Assembly: GCA_930367215.1 (NCBI GenBank)
Contig: OV884059.1
Location: 64,203,393 to 64,267,392 of the forward strand
Reading direction: 5' to 3'
Origin: Pollenia angustigena
Taxonomy: Eukaryota; Arthropoda; Insecta; Diptera; Polleniidae
DNA length: 64,000 nt
This document shows, in pieces, positions 35,086 to 44,961 of this stretch (positions are counted from its first letter, which is position 1; the number at the start of each line of letters is the position of its first letter). The position numbers and the translations under genes were made by a program. The notes below the pieces were generated by a model. The model made no database searches and was not told where the DNA came from. It was given only the letters and a program-made list of their open reading frames with translations.

Positions 35086-35887
35086 CAGTGTAACTTCGGT
35101 AATCCGGACTCCACTAATCCGGAATATTCGGTAATCCGGACAGAATTTTGCAGCTCATTGCGTATGCTTTGAAAAATACAGTCATTGCGTATTCTATAAT
35201 CCGGATTGCTTGCAACTCGATAGTCCGGATTGAATAACGAAATTGTTAAACGAAATTAATTTTATTTATAGTTAAGTAAGTATGTATGTTTGTAAATGTG
35301 TATATTTTTATTTTAGCTGAACTATACCCCAGCGGTAACTAGAATGAGTAAAGAGGCCTAATAGAAGGTCTTATTTAGCAGTCACAAGCAGTCTGAAGCC
35401 CTTCTCGCCGAATTCCATACTTATTTATTTTTTACACAGGCTGTCATTAGGCGCAAGGCCTTCCACACTTCTTTTTAAAACAACTTCGATCCCTTCCCAA
35501 AGAAGGGAGTAAGGAAGGTCACTAAAAATAAAAAGTAAATAAAACTGAACACCTTTCTTTCTCCCTTCTCAAAGAAGGGAGTAGCGAATGTGTACTGAAT
35601 ATTTCAGAAGGTCTTTTAAAAAAAAGTGTATACCTTCTAGAAGGCATACTTCTGAAGGCAGGATATCATGCGAAGCGAATCTTTTAGAAAGGAGTATAGA
35701 GGCCTTCAAAAAGGCCTGCCACTTGCGGTCCTTTCAATATTTACCGCTGGGACAAAGTAATTTTTATGTTTAATTTTGCTATGAATTATTATAATTTTTG
35801 AAAAATACATACATGCGGTAATCCGGATAATTCGCTAATCCGGATTGGGGTCTGCAATCAATTATCCGGATTATCGAGTTATTACTG
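35086..35887. mobile_element. pogo/Tc1-type MITE with AATCCGG repeats
   Basis: The left end CAGTGTAACTTCGGTAATCC pairs imperfectly with GGATTATCGAGTTATTACTG. TA flanks both ends (35084-35085 and 35888-35889). Subterminal TAATCCGGA motifs occur several times on both sides (35100-35230, 35818-35875). A CAGTG...AATCCGGA start and TA target suggest the pogo/Tigger branch, by resemblance only. A second MITE is nested at 35328-35751. Confidence 0.75.
35328..35751. mobile_element. CCCAGCGG-type MITE (CACTA-like family)
   Basis: The ends CCCAGCGGTAA and TTACCGCTGGG are flanked by AC on both sides (35326-35327 and 35752-35753). The ends and a 2-bp duplication match the transposase-bearing element at 8093-9738, so that element type is the likely source of mobility. 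The interior is rich in AAGGCCTT-like palindromes. The open frame at 35588-35773 crosses the element edge and is not a gene. Confidence 0.75.
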
Positions 35888-35920
35888 TATATCCTTTTAC
35901 CCTCGGTGAAGGGTATAAAA

Positions 35921-36481
35921 AATAATTTTTAGGATTTCAGTATTTTGATTATAACTAAGCCATTTTTCAACCGATTTGACAGATTTAAATACCGACGTGT
36001 TTAGGAAAAAATTTACCATTTACTTGAGTTATAAAGCTTGGACTCGGGAAGATCTATGGTTCCCGAAAATGGGTATTTAAAAAAAAATGTTGGCCATAAC
36101 TTTTTCATATCTGAACCGATCTTTCCGAGTTTTTCAAAAAATATTTTCTATTAACGATTTGCGATCTTTTGATGTATAATGGATAACCATAGGTCTTATG
36201 GCAGTCCAAAAATTCAGGTTATTATACAATTTTTGATATTTTTTGTACGGGAGATACCACGCCCACTTCTCCAATCCCGCCCACATTTTGTGGGATGCTG
36301 TATATTGATAACCTAAATGTGTGTACCTAATTTGGAAACTTTGGCTCTTGCCGTTCTCTAGATATACAGAAAGAAGAAATAAAAATACAATAACAAGGAA
36401 TTTTTGGAAAAAATTAGAGGTAGTCGTGGTTTTTTGCTCATATCTCAGCCATTACACTATGGAACATTTTTGGGATTATTG
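35921..36481 (+). repeat. family H copy 2, left part
   Basis: Contains CACGCCCACTTCTCCAATCC, TTGATAACCTA and TTTGGAAACTTTGGCTCTTG, shared with 60240-60385. It breaks at 36481 where the long-TIR transposon begins, and family sequence resumes at 40000. Confidence 0.65.
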
Positions 36482-39400
36482 TCTGGGGGGTGAGAAATTC
36501 CAAGTCAGGGTGATGGTACTAGGTCAGTATAGTAAAACCCTCAAAGGGTTTGGCGTTCGTATGTGTCAGTTTTTTTTTATGACATTTTAAATTTTTTCCT
36601 TATCTTGATGTTTTTTCGCTTACTTGTAACATTTTGGCAAAAACGTAGTTTAACATAACTCGAGAACCACTTGTCCGATTTTGCTAAAACAAACTCAAAA
36701 AAAAATTACAATTTCTTTAATCCGTTCATATAACGTTTTTCTTTATAATCAACAGTTTTGCCGGTAAAAATAAATTTTTGGAGAAAAAAAAATATTTTTT
36801 TGCCTAAAAATTAAATTTTTTTTTTTTTAATTCATAAAAAATCCAAAACGGAAAAAAGAATCAAGTGTTATTAATTTCATGTAAAGTCACATAACCTATA
36901 AACAAAATGCGTCATAGATCATAGAAATCGATTAACGCGTTCTGCTTTTATTTACAATTAAGTGAAGGTATCCCATTTTGACAAGAATATTGATATTTGT
37001 TTTTATTCAAAAAAGTGTCATTTATCGCATTTTTTATAAATTTTCCCCAATAACTCCATAAAACTACTAAAAAAATTAAGTAAACATTTTTATAATTTTT
37101 TTTTTTATTTTATTTATTTATTTTAATAAATATTGCCTAGACTTTTTCGATGGTGGTTGTTCGGGACTAGTGGCATCGCTTTCATCGCTATCATCAGTTT
37201 CTGAACCACATCTCCTGAAAATTCTTTATCATCAAGATCATTCTTGTCTTGCCACACAAGCTTACTCCACCAGCAAATTTCCGCAATTATTGCACTTGGC
37301 GACTTTTTGCCTCTATATCTGTAAGTTTTTGTTTTATTAAAATGAGTTTGAAAAAATAAAAAATCAGTATTACCTCATTTCAAATGGCATAGCAACTTGA
37401 TGATAGCGTTCACCTTGTTCATCAGATTCGGTAGCCAATTGTTTGCTGAAGTAGTCCAGATGATGACTAACTAACTTCTCTGATTCTAATACTCTAATTA
37501 TAAGATAATGTATCTTGTTGTATTAGAAATTCACTTAATAAATAAATAAAAATAAAATGATGTAAATAATGGATTTTCAAGGACATGTGGACACCAATTT
37601 CCGAGAATGCTCTTAACATCCTTGCGACAGAAACATCGTAGTTGTTAGAACGATGCTTTCCCAACAAGCCTTCTATTACTTCTTTGATTGCCTGCCATGC
37701 ATTCAATTCAGCGTCAATCAAAATATTGTTGAATGCGTCACTTTTAATCAGCTTTCGTATATCTGGACCATTTAGTACGCCTGATTGGAAAAAATTAATT
37801 TGTTAAGATGGAAAATCATGGGAAATGAATGTGATATTATAACTTACCTTCTTTAATTTTACTTTCGCTGAGTCTCGGGTAAATTAGTTTCAAACACAAG
37901 AAAACTTCATCTCTTTTGGCGACAGTTTTGATAAAATTCTTAACAATTCCAAGTTTAATATGCAGTGAAGGCAGCAATATCTTCTCCTTCGGCACTAAAG
38001 GCTCACGAATAATATTGGCCGTTTGTAACCTGCTGTGCTCTCTGAGTTTCCATCCGTGGCATGCATATTGGTCACCGGAAAATCGTGTGTCCCAATCGCA
38101 CAAAAAGCACATATATTTTATATAGCCGCTTTGAAGACCGCAAAGCATTGCTACAACTTTTAAATCGCAGCATATGCGCCACATATGTTTGGCGTAGTTA
38201 ACCATTTTTAAAATATTTTCCAGTGCATCATATGTTTCTTTCGTTTCGGTACTATAGGCGATTGGAACTGAAGGTTTTTTATTGGTCTTATGCAGTAAAA
38301 CCGCCTTCAAGCTGAGTTTTGAACTGTCAATAAATAACCTCCAGTCATCTGCTTCATATTTTATTTCCATTGCGTCCATCAATTTTCCTACATCCGGGCA
38401 ATATGCAGAAGTTTTTTCATCATTCACAAGGAATAAACTTTGGAGTGTTGCCTGACGACTTCGATAAGCTGTGACTTTCACACCGGGTGCCAACAAATTG
38501 TTTGATTTCAAAATGGAAGCCAGCTCTTCCGATTTATGCTGTGTTAATTCCAACTTGGCAACAATTGAATCAAGCTTATTTTGATTTATTAAAATTGGCT
38601 CATTGGATACTGATGGCTCATATGGGGGATCATCACGTGCATGATATGTCGGAGCAGTCGTAGAAGAGAAAATATCTGGGCTAGAAGCTTTTGGCACAGG
38701 AATGTGGTCCGAATGAGGCAATGGTGTTGCGGCACTTGCAACACCAACGTAATTATACGATTTTCTTATCCTTTTTGCGGCTCCTTTATTCGCACATGCA
38801 TAGCAATTCAATGGATTGTGACCTTCGCCAGGATTAGTCCAAGTCATTTGGGATACCGAATGGCATACTTTCACGTCTTATATTTTTCCAATCCATTAGA
38901 CGGTTGTAGCAGCTTTTACACACTATATTTGGTACCCAATTTTCGTTAACTATAACATTTTGGTTGAAGTTCATCTCGTATGTTTGAACAAAATCAGTAC
39001 TGAAATTTCCCCTTGAGACATATTGACCACAGCAGTAGCAAAAGCTATTTATATCTGTCTTGCACATTTCCATATTCTGTTCTCTTTTGTTCACTTTTAA
39101 AAAACTGGAGAAAATTCACTTTTACTGTTCGCGTTCGTCGGCACTTGTTGAATGACAAAAATCGATAAATGAAAACCTATAAATACTACGTATTTTTCAA
39201 TATTTTACTGACAGGTACGTTCCAAGACATGAGCACTAATAGATGTGGGTGGAATTTCTGTAAAAAAAATCATACAGGTAGCCAACGGAAAACCCCAAAT
39301 AATTAAAAAAGTGCACTTTCCTTTTTTCCTTTCAATTGTCCACGCACATTTATTACCGCTTATTACTTTGCTACGGCAATCATAAAAATCAAATAACCTT

Positions 39401-39999
39401 TTGTTTATTCCTTTTTTTTTTTGAATTCTAAGAATCATAAAAAAAGTCATAAATGTTTTTGCAAAGAATTTTGTGCATATCTCGAGCAAATTTTTGAAAT
39501 GCATACCTTCACTTAATTGTTAATAAAAGCGAAACGCGTTCATCGATTTTCATGATTTATGTCTCATTTATTTCATAGGTTATGCGACTTCCCGTGAAAG
39601 TAATAGGACTTGAAACTTTTTTTTACTGTTTTGGATTTTTTATGAATTAAAAATGAAAAATTTAAATTTTTTGGGCAAAAAATATTTTTTTTCTTCATAC
39701 ATTCATTTTTAACTTCGAAAGTGTTGCACATATAGGAAAACGGTAAAGAAACAGATTAGAGAAATTGTAATTTTTAATTTTTCTAAATTTGTTTCATCAA
39801 AATCGGAGAAGTGGTTCTCGAGTTATGTTAAACTACGTTTTTGCCAAAATGTTACAACTAAGCGAAAAAACATCAAGATAAGGAAAAAATTTAAAATGTC
39901 ATAAAAAAAAACTGACACATACGAACGCCAAACCCTTTGAGGGTTTTACTATACTGACCTTGTACCATTACCCTGACTTGGAATTTCTCACCCCTCAGA
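36482..39999 (-). mobile_element. 3.5-kb transposon with ~0.5-kb TIRs and spliced DDE-type gene
   Basis: The left TIR (36482-36972) and the inverted right TIR (39503-39999) match over nearly 500 bp, with perfect runs such as CTCAAAGGGTTTGGCGTTCG. Outer ends read TCTGGGGGGTGAG and CTCACCCCTCAGA, flanked by TTG on both sides (36479-36481 and 40000-40002), a probable 3-bp duplication. The only gene between the TIRs runs on the minus strand and encodes a zinc-finger protein with a DDE-like arrangement. Gene and TIRs together make an apparently complete, recently autonomous transposon that split a family H repeat. I cannot assign it to a superfamily from memory. Zator, one known superfamily with 3-bp duplications, is a candidate that needs comparison. 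Confidence 0.8.
37123..39073 (-). pseudogene. putative transposase of the long-TIR element (4 exons, one frameshift)
   Basis: The likely ATG is at 39071-39073. Exon 1 (37848-39073) starts with a Cys-rich module (FCYCCGQYV, VCKSCYNRLMDW, CYACANKG) resembling a ZAD-like zinc finger. One extra A near 38846-38849 shifts the frame. Exon 1 then carries WRLFIDSSKLSLKAVLLH (Asp, about 38327), CCDLKVVAMLCGLQ (Asp, about 38165), CFLCDWDTR (CxxC) and LPSLHIKLG (His). Exon 2 is 37561-37780, exon 3 is 37374-37466 with ESDEQGERYHQ (candidate Glu), and exon 4 is 37123-37318, stop TAA. Introns at 37781-37847 and 37319-37373 have GT..AG ends. The third (37467-37560) ends in AG but lacks GT at the expected donor. 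The block order D, D, CxxC, H, E is the pattern of several eukaryotic cut-and-paste transposases. Similar proteins, as I recall, are common and uncharacterised in arthropods and Hydra. Spliced length is about 578 residues. Confidence 0.75.
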
Positions 40000-40252
40000 T
40001 TGGCTGTTGTACTGTGTTATTGGACCGATCCATACACCAGCCAAGCCCCCATCATTTCTGAAACCCATTTCAACAGACAGACGCACGGGCGGAAGGACGG
40101 ACGAACAGACGGACGGACAACCGGATTTGCACTTCGGTTTTTATAAGGACACAAAATATATGTACTTTATAGGGTGTAGGATCAATATTGTAGAAATTAC
40201 AAACGGAATGAAAAAGTTATATATACCCTTTTACCTTCGGTGAAGGGTATAA
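40000..40252 (+). repeat. family H copy 2, right part
   Basis: Resumes after the transposon. It has an (ACGG)n-like tract at about 40081-40125, GGTGTAGGATCAATATTG, and the terminal CGGTGAAGGGTATAAAA also seen at 35904-35920. Confidence 0.7.
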
Positions 40253-40619
40253 AAAAACGATATTTTCTGTTTTATATTCGCTTTTTTTTTTTTTTTTTTT
40301 TGATAAATTCTTGTACAATTGTATGCTTGTTTGAACATAAATGCCATGGTAAAATACATATTTTTAAATTTGTAAATGTTTCTTTGACTGTGTAAGTCTC
40401 TGTGTTTGTGCGCTTCTGTTTGACTATCCAACTCAAAGGTCTTAATTTCGTTTATTTAACAAGAATTGTTTTCTTAAATAATTGTAATAAAATAACGAAT
40501 AAAAAAGTGTACTTTCTGGTAAGAAAAACAAAAATAGTTTTTTAAAGTAATATTTCAAAAACGAAACACAATCAAAATGTTTAGGAGACATTCTGTTTTC
40601 AATTTAGTTTTTATTAAAG
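40253..40619. other. unassigned stretch
   Basis: A T run of about 18 at 40283. No gene or paired repeat. Confidence 0.4.
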
Positions 40620-41576
40620 TTGATTACGAGAACACGCTTTCAATGACAGTTGATTTCGGATTAATAGTAAAAAGTGCATGAAAAAGCATATTTAATTTTT
40701 CCGTTCCCTTGTTGAAATTTTCCAAATATTCAAAGTCATCTTCAAGGTTATTGAGATTAACACGTTTGCATTTATTTCTTAAGTCTTGAATAGATGTTAA
40801 CGTCAAGTTTCTTTCAAACTTTCGGAATTTGATTAAATTTTTAAATCTTCAGAGTATAATTCACTTTCAATTGTAAAAAATAGTCTCTTGTAGAGCTGTA
40901 AAGCTCTACTCTCTAGGCTTTGACGAATATTTTCCAGAGTTCCAGCGAGGTTTGACGTGCAATTTTAAAAGAATCTGGTGTCCTTCATGTTCTATTGCAT
41001 ACTTTTGTAGTTTTTGCTATTTATCTTGACTTTTATTAAACATTTTAACCACTCTTCTAACTTTGGATATGGTTGGGTAGATCGATGGCGAAAGAACAGT
41101 ATGATTGTCGACTGGACAAAATGAGCCATCAGAATCATAGGCGATTTCATTCATCGGGGCATTAGCTGTCGTCCAATTTATCGCTACTCGATTTGTGGTA
41201 AAAACTATATACTACGCATAAATGATTACCATGATTGTAGCATAATTGACTTAAAGGCGATATAGATTCCGTATATTTCATCATCAGAGCAGCACCGTCG
41301 TGATTACTACAATCGATTTCAAACTCCATAAGCTTATCTTTAACATACTGCTTTATATTTTCTGCAGTTCCCATAGCAGTGAGCTGAATATATCCAATTG
41401 GGAGCTACTAGGGTTAAAGCAACGGAGGTACACACAACAATAAAATAAGGAACATTGACGATTTTTACAGATATAAAAACGGTTAACCGGTGCGGAAAAC
41501 ATGGTTTCCTAAAAACCGGAAATATGCACAAAACCCGTTTTTTCGGTTAGTCGGTTAACCGAAATTGAACACACTA
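40620..41576 (-). pseudogene. hAT transposase remnant with 5' terminal sequence
   Basis: On the minus strand 41162-41374 reads GTAENIKQYVKDKLMEFEID followed by NHDGAALMMKY and LCYNHGNHLCV, matching the TDGAS.M...C..HG..L.V block around the first catalytic region of hAT transposases. At 40624-40806 it reads LEDDFEYLENFNKGTEKLNM and INPKSTVIESVFS, the C-terminal dimerisation region, which stops right after VFS. The part between is shifted and decayed. Upstream, TAGTGTGTTCAATTTCGG (about 41559-41576, minus strand) resembles a hAT terminal repeat followed by a CGGTTAACCG palindrome. A related end occurs at 60655. Confidence 0.75.
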
Positions 41577-42079
41577 ATCGTTACATTATCAGGACTTTAA
41601 TTAATGTTGCGTGTTAAGAGGCCGTACGTACTATGTACCGAATTTTATTAAATTATCTTCAAAATTGCTTCCTGTATTTTGCGCCAAACGTTTGCATAAG
41701 CCCAAAGAAATTTTTGGTTATTGCGGAAAAATTAAATAATTTTGGACCCCCAGTTTGTGGCAGCGACGATTTGCACAAAGTAAAACTGAACTAGAAATAA
41801 AAATATATAGAAATGAATGTCTTAATTGCAAAAAATTATAATATAACATTTAAAAGTATAATTATAAACATTTTTTATTGAATAGATACAAATTTAACTG
41901 GGTTTAATAGACAAAGAAATTATATTACTTGGAATCAAATATATTTAAATTACAAATTACATGTTATTGTAATATTACTTGAAATCTAAATGGAAACGAA
42001 AAGGTTTAGAAAAAAGTATTTATGTGGATATGTTTTGATCAAAGGCAAAAGAAAAATAAAGAAATTTGATTACAAATAG
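41577..42079. other. unassigned A/T-rich stretch
   Basis: No motif or repeat partner recognised. Confidence 0.4.
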
Positions 42080-42260
42080 AAACTGGGAATTATTTTTTTT
42101 CATAAGCTACTTGTAAAATGTAACAAGAAGAAAATAGTCTGGTAGTGTATAAAGTCATTCCTAAAAAATTGAATAAATAGGACTATTACAAAATAAAGCT
42201 TAATAAAATACATATTTAACTGAAATTTAGCTCATATAATAAATTCAAAAAATAAAAAAT
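42080..42260 (-). repeat. dispersed repeat family D, copy 2
   Basis: Inverse of 24690-24830: TAGTCTGGTAGTGTATAAAG and AAAATACATATTTAACTGAA. It is non-coding. Confidence 0.6.
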
Positions 42261-42731
42261 TTTGAAGTATGATTACGTAAATAAGTACATGCAAATTGTG
42301 AACATGTCACCGCAAAACAATATTTAATTTTTCTGGATATCCACCTTGACTAGCACCTACACAAATTTTGTTTTATATTACAAAACGCAGAGTACACGAA
42401 TAAATATTTGCATTTTAAAATAAAGGATAAATTAAGGCATTATGTGTGCATTTGTGCCTGCTTAAAAATTCATTAATCATTAAATGCAGTACATATTTGG
42501 AAATGAGCAGAATTAAATAAAACAAAAAGTATAAAAATAGTTCTTGTCGTCATCATCATCAACAGTATAATAACATTGCATTCTCTTTTTGCGACAAAAG
42601 TAAATATCAGTTGAATTTTTAATGGCAAAATGATAACAGGATAATAATGGTGGTGGTAGTAGGAGAGAACGCTTTGATTCTACTTTGTATTTTTTTTTTT
42701 TTTTTTTGTTTTACGAAAGAGTTTAACATTG
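42261..42731. other. unassigned stretch
   Basis: Short trinucleotide-like runs (TCATCATCATCAACAG at about 42551; GTGGTGG near 42648) and a long T run at about 42691. No gene. Confidence 0.4.
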
Positions 42732-42852
42732 GTTTAAATTAGGGATTGCTGTTCGGTTTTAACCGAAACCGAAACCGCGGTTTTAAATGCCTAAAAACCG
42801 AAAACCGACAAAAAATCTCGGTTTTAGCTTTTACTTTAACAATGTATTTATG

Positions 42853-43425
42853 AGTTAAGTTCCTTGGTAATAATACCTTAAAAAAAAAACTAGTATCGGT
42901 TTTTTTTTTTATTACTTTTTATTGAATCAAAGTTTAGACTAACTAAAATATTACAATTCACTTATATTTATAGTATTTTTATGGTAAAGGTAAAATAAAC
43001 AAAAATATTAAACGTTGCTATTTCGCAATCAATAAAATGAATTTAAATTAAAAAGTGCAATTATTAATTATTGGGAAATTTAACAAGTTAAAACAAAATG
43101 TATTAAATATGTCAATCAATAAATTAAATAAAAATCATTAAAAAGTGCAATCACTAATTATTGGGAAATTTAACTATGTCAAAATAAAATGTATTGTGAA
43201 ATAATAATGTTAAATAAAATAAGTATTTAAATATGACAATCAATACGTTAAAAAATCATTGAAAAGTGCAATCACTAATTCTTGGGAAATTTAACTATGT
43301 CAGAATAAAATGTATTGCGAAATAACAATAAATAAAAGTAAAATGTATAAAATTATATATATGGAATACATATTATATTATAATATAGAATTCATATTAT
43401 GATTTTATTAGGTGTTATCGTAACT
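42853..43425 (-). repeat. 3' LTR (573 bp)
   Basis: Reads identical to the 5' LTR. It contains three related segments with AAAAGTGCAATCACTAATTA and TTGGGAAATTTAAC (about 43050, 43140 and 43260), i.e. an internal imperfect tandem repeat of about 85-120 bp. The last residues of the env frame are encoded inside it. Confidence 0.95.
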
Positions 43426-44939
43426 CCCCCACCGTTAGTATGAGGCTCCGACGAAATATGATATACATTAATTTTTCTCTTATATATTAATGATGTGAGT
43501 ACAATAATGATAATGAATATAATGATGTTTATTCCATTACTTTTTATATTAAATATTTTGTTATGTTTAAAATCAATTTTCTTAAAGTCGTTTTCGTAAT
43601 TTATTTGCTTTAAATATAAATCTTCAAGTTTTAAGTCAACATGCAATGTTTTATTTTCTTTAATATCTGTGATTAAGTGGCTTAAAATAAAATTTTCTTT
43701 GAAGTTTATTTTATCATTGTAATATGTTATATTCTCTACTGTAATTTTACAATTTTCAAATTTTAGAATGAATGTGCCGGATAATTTTTCATTATTTTCG
43801 TGTGTACAGTCGTGTGTTATGTTTCCGAAATAGTTTTTAAATAATATGAAACCTTGCTTTATTTCTTTTACCTCATACAGTTCAAATTTTCTAAAAATGC
43901 ATTCCGGTTTTTTGTTCTTTATAATGTTTTCGATACAATGATCGTTAAATTTTCTTAGAGTTTTAATGGAGTTGGAACTTAAATTTGCGTGAAATATGTT
44001 GTTTTCTTTGTCAATTAGTATTTGATTTTCTTATAAATATAAGGATTTATTTTCTTTATTTGGGATTGGTTCAAATGTTATTTTGGAAAGTGAATTAGGG
44101 GAATATTTTGGAATGGATAATATTATTACAATAGTTTCTGAAAGGTATGCAACTCCAACTTTAATATTAGTGTAGGTATTAAAATTGTCAATGAGTTGCA
44201 GTTCCTGGTTGTCTAATATATCTGTAGGAATAATACCCATTTTACCTGTGAATATGACCTGACCAATATCATCCACGTGATTTCTAAGTAAGGTAATATC
44301 ATTATCAATTTGATATATATGTCTCAGAAACATTACCTCATCTTCTAGGTTGGATATTTTGTTTTGAATTTCGTTCCGGAAATTGTTTATATATTTCCTA
44401 ACTCTATTTTGTTGTGTGTTAATATGTGTTGTAATATTCTGGATCTGTGAAGATATTGTTTTGCTTATTTGAATGAAAGAACTTATTTCTATTGATCTAT
44501 CCTTCATGTTTGTTGCGAGGGCATCGAGAGCATTCTTGATTTCCTTTTCATCATCGCTGTCCATATTTCCGGTTATGAATTTTAGACCTTTTCCAAGTGC
44601 ATTAACAAGGCCGCGTTTGTTTCTAAAATGTGGTGATAAATTATTTACTTTGGCTTTTAGTAAGATGAAATTATTTTCGATGGTATCTACTAGTGGTCTC
44701 AAATTAGAAATAGTTCCGTTTAACAGATTTATGTTTTTCTCTATTATTTCGATGGAATGATGATAGTTGGTTAGATTGATGAAATGGAATATTCTATTAT
44801 AATGGTCGATGATTTTTGTGTCATCTTCTTTTATCGGGATGTAACCTTTGTTATCATTTAAATTCTGGATGTACATGCTTTGTGGTTTTATCATTTCGGG
44901 AAGTGTCATCAATGTTAGAATTATGTGAAGTGGATTCAT
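43392..44939 (-). pseudogene. env gene with one premature stop
   Basis: The frame starts at an ATG 22 bp after the gag-pol stop. The N-terminus is hydrophobic (signal-like, residues 1-19). RNKR (residues 106-109) is a furin-type cleavage site, followed by GLVNALGKGLKF, which matches the fusion-peptide region of gypsy Env and related baculovirus F-type proteins. Helical heptad-like sequence covers about 130-215. A TAA at 44031-44033 ends the first part after 302 residues. The same frame stays open from 44030 to 43392 and includes a membrane segment (IIIFIIIIVLTSLI, about 43485-43530) and a short cytoplasmic tail ending inside the LTR. The family mediates membrane fusion. As it stands only a truncated, unanchored product is possible. 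Confidence 0.9.
43426..43433 (-). promoter_or_regulatory. polypurine tract
   Basis: GGTGGGGG lies directly before the 3' LTR start AGTTA in element sense, the expected site for plus-strand DNA priming. Confidence 0.8.
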
Positions 44940-44961
44940 CTGAAAAATAAAAATTTAAGTT

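Larger units (their letters stand above)
34960..35920 (+). repeat. family H copy 1, 3' part, split by a MITE
   Basis: Segments 34968-35085 and 35888-35920 match 40080-40252: GGTGTAGGATCAATATTG, ACAAACGGAATGA and CGGTGAAGGGTATAAAA. The copy is interrupted at TA by the 35086-35887 element. Confidence 0.7.

Noticed and set aside
37916..38949. Plus-strand open frames opposite the transposase gene
   Set aside because: They are antisense shadows of a coding region that has conserved minus-strand motifs and splice sites.
41340..41531. 63-codon open frame on the minus strand
   Set aside because: It crosses from the hAT terminal region into the coding remnant in a different frame from the recognised blocks. 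It is a shadow.
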